Below, piece by piece: positions 34,077 through 41,934 of a stretch of 64,000 nucleotides of DNA; within the stretch, counting starts at the first letter, position 1, and each line of letters begins with the position of its first letter. The stretch is from Promicromonospora sukumoe (GTDB lineage: Bacteria > Actinomycetota > Actinomycetes > Actinomycetales > Cellulomonadaceae). The notes beneath the pieces were generated by a model, which saw only the letters and a list, made by a program, of their open reading frames with translations, made no database searches and was not told the origin of the DNA. A program made the position numbers and the translations under genes. Location: NCBI RefSeq assembly GCF_014137995.1, contig NZ_JACGWV010000002.1, positions 930,001-994,000 on the forward strand. The letters run 5' to 3'.

Positions 34077-35702
34077 ATGGGAGATGTGTCAGAACAAACC
34101 GCTCAGCGTCTTGTCGCTGCGCTCGGAGAGCCATTTCTCAAGTACGTCTTGGCCCTACCGGAAGACAAGCCGGCTCTAGAATCCATCCCGAAAATGACCA
34201 ATCCCGAGCCCGCAATTTTTCTGCTAACGGCAATAAACCAAGCGCCTTCAAGCGGGGACAGTGAACTCGATGTCACCCTGTTCGCATCAGGCAGCTTTGC
34301 TCGTTATCAGCCAGAACTTGGCGGGTCGCTCGCGCACCACATTCGACGTCTTTGTGGCGGCGAGATAGGAGACATTCCGGCGGGAAAGGACCCGGTCGTC
34401 CAGGCTCTGCGCACAGTCACTCAAGACGTTTGGCCCATCCTGTTGCTGCGGCCACCTGCCAAGGGGCCCCGTGCTTTCTGGATGAGCGCCATTTCGGGCA
34501 TAATTTCACATCCTGGAGCGCTCGACGCTGCTAAGACTTTCATGGCAGATGCAAAGCTGAGCCTCCTCTTTCCTGAAGCTGAGTCGATTGAAGACGTGAC
34601 GACGATGGGGAAGGAAGTGCTCGGCATTCAAGGTGAGTGGATTATGAGTAGCGGACAGGGCGGGACTCGTCAGCTCATTTCCGTTCTGGACGCCATCATC
34701 TTCAATGCCGCTGTGGTTGCCCAACTGGATGGTTCACCCCTTACACACGCCAGCATCATGGCTAGCCTGGAGAAGTCGGTCGCAACTTTTCGCACGCTTG
34801 CGTCTAAACGCGCTGTCGAGGTTTCCGCGATTATTGGGTTTGGCGGTGTGCGGGTGGACGGCGAGAGAAAATTCTCTTTTGGTGATGGTGAGCTCCGCGC
34901 GATGCTTCCCATCGAACATAACCTCATTCTTAGCGAGTCTGACCGGGTTACGAGCGTGTACGCGACGCGATTTTCTGTACAGATTCTGAATATCTCCAAG
35001 CATGACCCAAGTGACCCTGACCGCTTTTTTAGGGAATTGCAGAAATATGCTCCGCGTATCCAGGAGGCGCATCGCACGCTTCAGCGCCGAGTTGACCGGG
35101 TGCGCCTTGCCTTGCTCCTGGCTTCGCCCACGAAAGACCGGCTTCTTGCAACAAGCCAGGTATCGCGCTTTATCGGTGACCCAACGCAGTCCGGCGGGTT
35201 CTCATCTTGGGAGATGGACCCGCGCGGCCCTGCTAGCTACGAAGTAGTTGAAGAGGTTGGCAAAGAAGCGGTGCGCTGGCACGGCCTCATTCAGGCAAAG
35301 CATCCGGAGTCTCTGAATATCGCCATGAAGCGCTTACTAAGCTCGGTGTCTCAGCGGTGGGACGCAATTGACGCCTTCATCGACGCCGTTGTCGTCTGGG
35401 AGAACGCGTTTGGTACGCAGCAGGAGACGACCTTTCGTGTCACCGCATCCATAGCAAAATTGCTTGAACCCGGGAGCGCCAATGACCGAGCCAAACTGCA
35501 GACGGAACTGAAAAAGCTCTACTCTGCTCGGAGCCTCCTTGTGCATGGAGCGAAGGAGCCTAAGCCTGAGGATGCGTGGGCGCAGCGTGAACGGGCAATC
35601 GAGATTGCTGTTGAGCTCCTCCGCAAGCTCTACGACGAACGACCCGATTTGCTTGAACTTCCCTCGGACGCACGTGGGGCTCAGTTGCTTTTGGAGGGAT
35701 GA
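34077..35702 (+). CDS. Hypothetical protein with a C-terminal HEPN-like region
   Basis: A 541-residue protein with no signal peptide or membrane helix. I recognise no domain in residues 1-440. The last 110 residues are helical, with KLYSARSLLVHGAK (RSLLVH is an R-x4-H pattern) and a run of acidic and basic helix, like Apea-type HEPN domains found in defence proteins. ATG at 34077 has GAGGTG at 7 nt; GTG at 34020 is an alternative. Codon use and base content are markedly AT-richer than in the chromosome around, in line with horizontal transfer. It follows the helicase-DarT-ARH operon and may be part of the same defence island. Confidence 0.65.
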   Translation: MGDVSEQTAQRLVAALGEPFLKYVLALPEDKPALESIPKMTNPEPAIFLLTAINQAPSSGDSELDVTLFASGSFARYQPELGGSLAHHIRRLCGGEIGDIPAGKDPVVQALRTVTQDVWPILLLRPPAKGPRAFWMSAISGIISHPGALDAAKTFMADAKLSLLFPEAESIEDVTTMGKEVLGIQGEWIMSSGQGGTRQLISVLDAIIFNAAVVAQLDGSPLTHASIMASLEKSVATFRTLASKRAVEVSAIIGFGGVRVDGERKFSFGDGELRAMLPIEHNLILSESDRVTSVYATRFSVQILNISKHDPSDPDRFFRELQKYAPRIQEAHRTLQRRVDRVRLALLLASPTKDRLLATSQVSRFIGDPTQSGGFSSWEMDPRGPASYEVVEEVGKEAVRWHGLIQAKHPESLNIAMKRLLSSVSQRWDAIDAFIDAVVVWENAFGTQQETTFRVTASIAKLLEPGSANDRAKLQTELKKLYSARSLLVHGAKEPKPEDAWAQRERAIEIAVELLRKLYDERPDLLELPSDARGAQLLLEG

Positions 35703-35778
35703 GTAGACGTGAGCTCAGGCCACCGTGCAGGCTGGCTTGAGCCATGCCGTTCCTTGGCGGGAGTGGATCAGCCCTTGG

Positions 35779-36135
35779 TCAAGCGGAAGGCCACCGAACC
35801 GTGACGACCACCGAGTCGGCTTCCGCCTGCCATGAGTGGTCGATGCCCGGACCCCAGACGACATAGTCGCCCTGCCGCTCAAGTACGGTGCTGCCGACGG
35901 TCAGGTCGAGCCGGAAGCGGCCGCTCACGAGCAGAAGCATCGTGGTGCGCCGATCGTCAGTGGTCCACTCGGGTCGTTGCTGACCCTCAGGGTGGACGCC
36001 CCACTTCACCTCGAGTGCGTCGGAGTTCCGTACCGCCACCCCGGGAGTCTCGGGAGCGATGAAGTTGCCCAGGAGCCAGCCGCGGTGCTGGTCCGCGTCG
36101 TCAGTGGCGTTGCCGCTGTACCAGGTGTCTGACAT
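35779..36135 (-). CDS. Cupin-domain protein
   Basis: 118 residues with a single cupin barrel: RTTMLLLVSGRFRLDLTVG and YVVWGPGIDHSWQAEADSVVVTVRWP. The His of the second motif (IDHSW) is present, the first motif is poor in metal ligands. The ATG at 36135 overlaps the stop of the upstream XRE-Nudix gene (TGATG), so both are co-translated. It probably binds a small ligand or acts with that regulator. It ends close to the DarT island. Confidence 0.75.
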   Translation of the reverse strand: MSDTWYSGNATDDADQHRGWLLGNFIAPETPGVAVRNSDALEVKWGVHPEGQQRPEWTTDDRRTTMLLLVSGRFRLDLTVGSTVLERQGDYVVWGPGIDHSWQAEADSVVVTVRWPSA

Positions 36136-37724
36136 CACGTTCCCCATTCAACGCGCGGCAGATCGACGCGCTCAGGTCCGATCTCGGTGAGGCGGCGGAA
36201 GCCTTGGAGTAGAGCAAACAGGCCCTCGGTGCTCCAGGCCGGTTCGTGCGCGAGTGTATCCAGCAGGAAGCGGTCTCGGCTGGAGTAGCGGCGCAGGTTG
36301 TTGGACTCCCAGTTGGCTTCGATCTGGCCTCCGAAACGGGCCCACCACTCCTCGTCGTCGATGACGACGAGGCTTGCGAACTCATAGTTACCGGTCAAGA
36401 GGTTGTACCCGAATCCGGTGCACTCCATGCGCCAGGTCCGCTCATCGGCACGCTCCATCAGCCATGCCATCGGTTCAGAAAGGCGGCTGAAGTGCATCGG
36501 GTCGGCCTGCCGGGACTCGGAGACCGTGGAGTCGACGTCAGCCCGCCCGAAGAGCTCTTCTTCCATCTCTCGCGCAAGCGTTGCCCCGATCGGCGCATCA
36601 TCGGCGACGTCGACCAGTGGGCCGTGGAATCCCTTGGGTATCACGGAGAGCCGTCGGCTGCCGTTGAGTACCTGGTTGGAACGTTCTTGGATCAGCAGCA
36701 GGTAGTCGCCATCGTGGCGCCAGGTCTTCGGTCGAGCGATCGCAGTTAGCGCGAGAGCACCGCCGGCGCATAGCCGCGTGCCGACGTCGAGGACGGCTGA
36801 CAGGTCGGGTAGGTAGCGGTCACGCAACGGAAGGTCGCCTGGCCGCGGCCGCGGGTTGGTGGCGATGGCATCCACCAGTTCGTTCTCAAGCAGGTCCAGC
36901 GTGAGGGCGTAATGGATGAAGTCCGCCTGGGCGAGACGGCCTTTCATCCCTGCTCGGCTGATCGTGAGGTCGATGAGACGGTACAGATCCCGGTTCACCA
37001 TCGTTGTTCCGAAACGCTCGACCTCCGCGGCTCGTTGCAGCGCCGCGTCACGGCCGACGTCGTCAAGTGTCGGTCGGGCAACCGGTGCAGCGTCGAGGCG
37101 GAGGCCGTCTACCTCCTCGCCGATCGGTAGAGCCAGGTCGAGCCAGTCTGGTCGGGTCAGGATGCTCGTGGACAGTGTGCCGAGCTCTGTGCGCGCCGTG
37201 TATGGCTGCCAGCCGTCACGAAACTCGTAGTAGCTCGCCAGAGCAGCGACGATCTCCCGCCGACCGACATCGGCACGAACGACTTGCGGCAGGACCTGCG
37301 GCCTGGGGTCTCCACCTTGCGACAGCGCCTCGACTCTTTGCTTCGCCTCCCCTGGAGCGAGTCCGGCAGCGTCGTCGATCCATCTGAGGGCTGCATGCAT
37401 CCCGGGCGAGATCGGGCGATGTTCCACTGTGCTCGGCTGGTGCGGGCCTGACTCGACGCCCCGTGCGGTGTGCTCCAGACTCCCGCTGGGCGCCGGCTCG
37501 ACGGCTAGGAGGTCAGCCAAATCGGCCAGAGTGACCTGGAGTGCCTCGGCCAGCATCGGGCGGACCCACAGGGCCGGTGCGACCTCGCCCCGCTCCCAGC
37601 GTGCGACGGTCGTCCGATCGATCTGGAGCTGTGCTGCCAAGGCTTCCTGGGACAGCCCGACCAGATTCCGGCGCGCGACGAGCAGGTCGCGCCGTCCCCG
37701 CGCTGATGTTCGCCTGGTTCCCAA
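36135..37724 (-). CDS. XRE-family regulator with C-terminal Nudix-like domain
   Basis: 529 residues. An XRE HTH occupies residues 13-70 (LVGLSQEALAAQLQIDRTTVARWERGE). Residues 70-330 are helical and unassigned. The C-terminal 200 residues carry a Nudix-like helix (LAREMEEELFGR, about 390) and following strands (TGFGYNLLTGNYEFASLVVIDDEEWW). It is transcribed away from the lasso cluster, whose precursor lies 222 bp away, and likely controls it and the cupin gene. The TTG start at 37724 is uncertain: GGGGGAG lies very close to it. A functional link to the AICE HTH-Nudix protein at 697-1347 is only in architecture. Confidence 0.7.
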   Translation of the reverse strand: MGTRRTSARGRRDLLVARRNLVGLSQEALAAQLQIDRTTVARWERGEVAPALWVRPMLAEALQVTLADLADLLAVEPAPSGSLEHTARGVESGPHQPSTVEHRPISPGMHAALRWIDDAAGLAPGEAKQRVEALSQGGDPRPQVLPQVVRADVGRREIVAALASYYEFRDGWQPYTARTELGTLSTSILTRPDWLDLALPIGEEVDGLRLDAAPVARPTLDDVGRDAALQRAAEVERFGTTMVNRDLYRLIDLTISRAGMKGRLAQADFIHYALTLDLLENELVDAIATNPRPRPGDLPLRDRYLPDLSAVLDVGTRLCAGGALALTAIARPKTWRHDGDYLLLIQERSNQVLNGSRRLSVIPKGFHGPLVDVADDAPIGATLAREMEEELFGRADVDSTVSESRQADPMHFSRLSEPMAWLMERADERTWRMECTGFGYNLLTGNYEFASLVVIDDEEWWARFGGQIEANWESNNLRRYSSRDRFLLDTLAHEPAWSTEGLFALLQGFRRLTEIGPERVDLPRVEWGT

Positions 37725-37908
37725 TGCTCCCCCTGAGCCGCCCCGCGTTTGCCCAGGTCAGCGTCCTGGTGCCACAACCTTGCTACAACCCTGCACCAAA
37801 CGAGCCCTGTTCGCGACGAAGTAGGCCGGATTCGATGGTCCCGGAGCACCGCGGATCAGTTGGCCGCGTGCTCTGGGTGTCGGCATCCGGCGGCACTCTG
37901 CCATCCCT

Positions 37909-37926
37909 TCCGCAGGTACCTGCGGA
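37909..37926. promoter_or_regulatory. Palindrome upstream of the lasso precursor
   Basis: TCCGCAGGTACCTGCGGA is an 18-bp perfect palindrome ending 9-10 nt before the AGGAGG site of the precursor gene. It may be an operator for the divergent XRE protein or an RNA hairpin affecting translation. The rest of 37725-37908 holds no ORF and should contain the promoters. Confidence 0.5.
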
Positions 37927-37946
37927 GGCAGACCAGGAGGACGCAG

Positions 37947-38063
37947 ATGCAGGAGACGGAAACCTACAGCACCCCCGTGGTGGCCGACCTCGGTTCGGTC
38001 GCTGAGGTCACGCTCGGCAAGTACGCCGAGGACTCGCAGGACGAGGGCCGCTACTTCGAGTGA
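37947..38063 (+). CDS. Lasso peptide precursor
   Basis: A 38-residue precursor, too small for routine gene calling. The leader (residues 1-23) has the recognition pattern YSTPVVADLGSVAEVTLG: Tyr and Pro of YxxP for RRE binding and Thr at -2. The core is GKYAEDSQDEGRYFE (15 residues). Gly1 can close a macrolactam only onto Asp9, since positions 7 and 8 are Ser and Gln, giving a nine-residue ring and a six-residue tail with bulky Arg12, Tyr13 and Phe14 to lock it. Asp6-Ser7 lies within the ring, where the associated methyltransferase could form an aspartimide. ATG at 37947 follows AGGAGG. Cleavage site and ring are inferred. Confidence 0.85.
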   Translation: MQETETYSTPVVADLGSVAEVTLGKYAEDSQDEGRYFE

Positions 38064-38129
38064 TCCACCCGAGCGGGGGCGGTCCCAACATGCCGCCCCC
38101 GCTCCTGCACAGATGAGAGGGGCACCGTC

Positions 38130-39944
38130 ATGGTCTGGCTCGCTGGAGCATCGGCCGCGATTCCCGGGCCAGGACAAGCACGACAGCTGTGGGGCGGAGA
38201 GCGGCCCGTCTGGGTCGTCGACGAGCCGGACCGGCCCGAGACGGTCGTGCGCATGGTGGAGGACGGGACACAGCGCCTCGCCGTCGTCGGTGACGTCTGG
38301 CTGTCGGGCGGTGAGCTGGCACGCGGTCTGGCGCACGTCCGGCGAAGCGACTGGCACGAGCTGACGCGCTGGCCAGGCTCGTACTGGGTGGTCGCCGATA
38401 CGGGTAGGAGCACAGTCGTTCTGACCGACCTGTGCGGGCAGCGCCCGGTCTACCACGCACGCTCGGATGACGTCGCCCTCTGGGCCACACAGGCCAAGCC
38501 GCTTGCGCACGCCACCAAGGCCGCCATCGACCAGGCCGGGATGGTGCATCGGCTGGTGGTCCCCACGCTCGGTGATCTGGTCGGTGCGCACACCACGTTC
38601 GCCGGCGTCCACCGCGTACCCGGTGGCCACGCCCTGACGCTGACCGCACGATCGCGCCACGTCGATCCCTACGAGCCGGACCAACAGCCGACGACGTTCG
38701 CGGAGTCCGCCGTGCGGCTGCGGGATGCCCTAACCACCGCTATCGAGGCGCGCACCACTAGCCCCGCCGAGACCATCACCGCCGATTTCTCGGGCGGGCT
38801 GGATTCGACCACGCTCGCGCTTCTCACGGCTCGGGCTGGGCGGGATGTGCTGGGCGTGACGCTCGCTGACCGGCTCAACCCCAACGACGATGTTTCCTAC
38901 GCCGTCCTCGCCGCGACCGCTGAGCCCCGCCTACGGCACGAGCTGGTAGCCCCTGAACCGCCGCCAACATTCTTCAACGATCTGCTCGAGGCCCCAATCA
39001 CCGATCAGCCGCACTCGGATGCCGGGCGGTGGGCTCGCAAATGGTCCTACCAGCGCCACGCCGTAGCGGCTGGCAGCACGCTCCACCTGACCGGGTCGGG
39101 CGGGGATCTGCTGCTTGCTGCACCCGCGACCTGCCTGGCAGACCTTGCAGCAAGCGGCCACCACCTCACGCTGTGGCGCGCTGCCAGGGCGCGCGCCCGG
39201 CTCAGGCACCGACCCGTCTACGACGTCGCCCAGAATGCCTACCAGTTGGCAGACACCTCCTATCCTGATGCGCTCCGCCAACTAGCAGCGGCCATCCGGC
39301 TGGGTGGTCAGCGTGCACACGGGCGTCGGCCACTGCGCTGGTTGGTTCCAAGTGGCGTTGCCGCTTGGCTGACCCCCAATGCTCGGATTGGCCTGCTGAC
39401 CAGCATCTCGGATCTGGCAACTGTCGCTCCGCGCGGCTACGGCTCGATGAGCAGGCGTCGTGCGCGGGACGAGGTGCGCGAGTTCGGCACCTACCAGGCC
39501 GAGCTCAACGCGCAGGCAGCCTCGCTCGGCCTGCGGCTGCACACCCCCTTCCTGGACAACGAAGTCGTCCGGGCATGCGTGGCGCTGCCGCCCTACCTCC
39601 ATAACCATCCGCACCGCCAGAAGCCGCTCATGGCCGAAGCCCTGCGCGGTCTGGTGCCGAGCAGCCTGCTCGACCGCCGCACCAAGGGCGTCTACGGCGC
39701 GGCTGGCTATGTCGGTGTCGCCCGGAACATCGAGGTCATTCGGTGCTTGCTCGATTCGTCCGAGCTGGTTGCTACCGGCCTCCTCGACGCCGATGCGGTC
39801 GCGCACGACCTCGCGCTCGCCGCCGCTGGCATCCCGACCCGCTTCGCGGCCCTGGAGTCGGTCATCACGGCCGAACTGTGGCTCAGCCAGTACCGCGCCG
39901 AGACCAGCGTCCCGCAGTGGGAGGTGACCGCACATGCGCACTGA
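38130..39944 (+). CDS. Lasso cyclase (asparagine-synthetase-like C protein)
   Basis: 604 residues. The N-terminal part resembles the glutaminase domain of asparagine synthetases but starts with Met-Val, not Cys. The synthetase domain has the ATP pyrophosphatase loop SGGLDS (221-226) and the motif SGSGGDLLL later. It adenylates Asp9 of the core and closes the ring onto Gly1. ATG at 38130 has GAGGGG upstream. It overlaps the RRE gene by 11 nt. Confidence 0.9.
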   Translation: MVWLAGASAAIPGPGQARQLWGGERPVWVVDEPDRPETVVRMVEDGTQRLAVVGDVWLSGGELARGLAHVRRSDWHELTRWPGSYWVVADTGRSTVVLTDLCGQRPVYHARSDDVALWATQAKPLAHATKAAIDQAGMVHRLVVPTLGDLVGAHTTFAGVHRVPGGHALTLTARSRHVDPYEPDQQPTTFAESAVRLRDALTTAIEARTTSPAETITADFSGGLDSTTLALLTARAGRDVLGVTLADRLNPNDDVSYAVLAATAEPRLRHELVAPEPPPTFFNDLLEAPITDQPHSDAGRWARKWSYQRHAVAAGSTLHLTGSGGDLLLAAPATCLADLAASGHHLTLWRAARARARLRHRPVYDVAQNAYQLADTSYPDALRQLAAAIRLGGQRAHGRRPLRWLVPSGVAAWLTPNARIGLLTSISDLATVAPRGYGSMSRRRARDEVREFGTYQAELNAQAASLGLRLHTPFLDNEVVRACVALPPYLHNHPHRQKPLMAEALRGLVPSSLLDRRTKGVYGAAGYVGVARNIEVIRCLLDSSELVATGLLDADAVAHDLALAAAGIPTRFAALESVITAELWLSQYRAETSVPQWEVTAHAH

Positions 39945-40242
39945 GCCGTTGACGTTCCTCAAGCCGCCGCGCTACGTGCGCGCCACGATCACCCGACAGG
40001 GCGGCATGGTCCTCGACCTACGCGGCCGAGGACGCTGGCGCGCCCTGAGCCCGGTAGCCGCAGCGTGGTGGCAGTGCTTAGCCACGGGCATGAGCGTCAC
40101 CGCAACCGCCGACCACATCGCCGCCCGCTACGGGATCTCTCAGGAGCGAGCACGGCGTGACGGCGATGCACTCGTCCGAGACCTGCACGGGCGCGGCCTG
40201 CTGCGGCCGCCCTATCGCTCACGAAAGGACCGTGCGATATGA
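39934..40242 (+). CDS. Lasso RRE protein (PqqD-like, B1)
   Basis: 102 residues with the PqqD/RRE fold: LDLRGRGRWRALSPVAAAWWQCL...GMSVTATADHIAARYGI. It binds the leader (YxxP) and delivers the precursor to the protease and cyclase. It overlaps the cyclase end and, by ATGA, the B2 start. Basic C-terminus. Confidence 0.9.
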   Translation: MRTEPLTFLKPPRYVRATITRQGGMVLDLRGRGRWRALSPVAAAWWQCLATGMSVTATADHIAARYGISQERARRDGDALVRDLHGRGLLRPPYRSRKDRAI

Positions 40243-40658
40243 GCATCGCCATGGCGACCCAGATCGCACCGACCCGCCCAGCACCCGGCCATGCGGTGAT
40301 AGCCATCACCAGCCTGCTTATCGCCGTGGGCATGCTCCGACTGCTACCACTGCGCGCCGTCCTCGCACTGGCTGGAAGCGTCCAGCAAGTCGCGCCGCGG
40401 CATGCTTCGCTGGATGTCGCCCGCGAGGTCATCCGCGCTAGGGACTGGGCAGCCGCGCACTACCCAGGCCGGGCCACCTGCCTCGACCTCTCGCTCACTG
40501 CTTTCCTGATCGCCGCCTGGCGAGGGCGTCACGTCAGCTGGTGCATCGGCTGCCGCTTCAACCCGAGCGAGTCACACGCCTGGATCGAAGTCGACGGCGA
40601 GCCAGTGGCTGAGCCCGGCATGTTCGATGACCCCTTCCACGTGACCATCCGCCTGTGA
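40239..40658 (+). CDS. Lasso leader peptidase (transglutaminase-like B2)
   Basis: 139 residues of the lasso B2 family. A hydrophobic helix near residues 18-35 is followed by the cysteine-protease core: Cys81 (RATCLDLSL), His113 (ESHAWIEVDG) and the acidic residue after it as the third member. It removes the leader before Gly1. Its start overlaps B1. Confidence 0.9.
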   Translation: MSIAMATQIAPTRPAPGHAVIAITSLLIAVGMLRLLPLRAVLALAGSVQQVAPRHASLDVAREVIRARDWAAAHYPGRATCLDLSLTAFLIAAWRGRHVSWCIGCRFNPSESHAWIEVDGEPVAEPGMFDDPFHVTIRL

Positions 40659-40689
40659 TCCATCGGCTCCACGAAAGGAACCAACCCGC

Positions 40690-41688
40690 ATGAGTCCCAG
40701 CACGACCGACAGCGTGGACGCGGCCGCCCGCGCCATCCCCGCAGAGCTCTACCACGGGGCGGACGGCAAAGCGGTGCGCCCGTGCACCCCGGCGCCCGTC
40801 ACGCTGCGCCACCTGCGGATGCTCGACGTACGACCAGAGATGCGCGTCCTGGAAATCGGCACCGGCTCGGGCTACTCGGCCGCACTCCTGTCCCACCTCG
40901 TCGGCCCCACCGGCGTCGTGGTTACGGTCGACATCTCTGCCGACCTCTCCGAGCGAGCGCGGGGCCTCTTCGCCGAGCACAGGCACCAGGTGCAAGCCAT
41001 CCACGGTGACGGCATGTACGGCTGGCCTGAGGGCGCACCCTACGACCGCATTTTCGTCGGTACCACGCCACCCCAGATCCCTGCCGCGTGGCTCGACCAG
41101 CTCGCCCCCGGCGGTGAGCTCATCGCCGGCTGCCTGCTGTCGTCGCTACCCGGTGCCTATGCGGTCGCCCAGATCCGCAACACACCCGACGGCGAGCCGG
41201 ACGTCTTCGTCCTCGCCGGTGGCTACACGCCCACCATCGGGGACGAGAAGCCGCAGGCAGCCACCTACGTGACCGCGGACGACGACGACAGGTTCGACCT
41301 CGCGACCAACGCCACGATCACCGAGGACGCCGCCCGCGAGCTCCTGGCCGCCCTGCGCGTCGGCCGAGCCACCACGTGGACTACCGAGCCGGACGACTAC
41401 CTGCACCTCAAGAACTGGCTCATCGCTCGCGACCCCGAAGGGCTTCTGGTCACCACCACCGAACTCGGAACGGGCATCGGGCTCGGGTCTCTTGGCGGCG
41501 AACCGGACGCTGCCTTCGTCACAGGCACACACCTGGTGACCCGTCCGGCCAACTCGGCCGTGGGTACCAGGCTGCACGACCTCATCACCAACTGGCGGCT
41601 GGTCGGTTCGCCCACCACCCATGAGCTCCCGGCGCGACTTGTCCGCTCGGAGAACGGCTACACCGTCACCGTCCAGCCACTTACCTAG
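40690..41688 (+). CDS. Lasso-associated isoaspartyl methyltransferase homologue (PIMT-like)
   Basis: 332 residues, longer than housekeeping PIMT (about 210). The SAM motif is VLEIGTGSGYSAALL (53-67), with the acidic VVTVDIS, DGMYGWPEGAPYDRIFV and APGGELIAG following. The last 120 residues are an extra domain seen in peptide-modifying members. PIMTs located in lasso clusters methylate a ring Asp, and the ester collapses to an aspartimide (known for cellulonodin-2 and lihuanodin). The Asp6-Ser7 pair in the predicted ring fits. ATG at 40690 has AAAGGAA upstream; it follows the B2 gene by 31 bp. Confidence 0.85.
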   Translation: MSPSTTDSVDAAARAIPAELYHGADGKAVRPCTPAPVTLRHLRMLDVRPEMRVLEIGTGSGYSAALLSHLVGPTGVVVTVDISADLSERARGLFAEHRHQVQAIHGDGMYGWPEGAPYDRIFVGTTPPQIPAAWLDQLAPGGELIAGCLLSSLPGAYAVAQIRNTPDGEPDVFVLAGGYTPTIGDEKPQAATYVTADDDDRFDLATNATITEDAARELLAALRVGRATTWTTEPDDYLHLKNWLIARDPEGLLVTTTELGTGIGLGSLGGEPDAAFVTGTHLVTRPANSAVGTRLHDLITNWRLVGSPTTHELPARLVRSENGYTVTVQPLT

Positions 41689-41697
41689 GGAGTTGCC

Positions 41698-41832
41698 ATG
41701 ACACTCGTCAACGTGCTCACCAGACTCGGCACCATCCGGACCCGTATGACGCGCTTCCGCTGTTACTGCAACTGCGACACGTGCAAGGTCGGTCGCCACT
41801 GCCACAACCCCGAGAACAACTGCGACTTCTGA
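41698..41832 (+). CDS. 44-residue cysteine-rich peptide at the end of the lasso operon
   Basis: Starts 9 nt after the methyltransferase stop, with GGGAG 6 nt upstream of the ATG. Residues 1-20 are basic and amphipathic; residues 22-42 contain six Cys (22, 24, 26, 29, 35, 42) and two His (34, 36), as in RCYCNCDTC...GRHC. This may bind zinc or a Fe-S cluster, or be a second modified peptide. A strong terminator follows, so it belongs to the operon. I know no name for it. Confidence 0.65.
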   Translation: MTLVNVLTRLGTIRTRMTRFRCYCNCDTCKVGRHCHNPENNCDF

Positions 41833-41858
41833 GCCAGAGCTACGGCCCCTTTCAAGAC

Positions 41859-41888
41859 AGCGGCACCCACGCTTCGGTGGGTGCCGCT
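41859..41888 (+). terminator. Terminator of the lasso operon
   Basis: A perfect 12-bp stem AGCGGCACCCAC / GTGGGTGCCGCT (41859-41870 and 41877-41888) with a GCTTCG loop follows the cysteine-rich ORF. No clear T-run. Confidence 0.8.
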
Positions 41889-41934
41889 GATGCTCCAGGG
41901 GGCCGCCTCTGTTCGGCGAGTCACAGAGGCGCAC

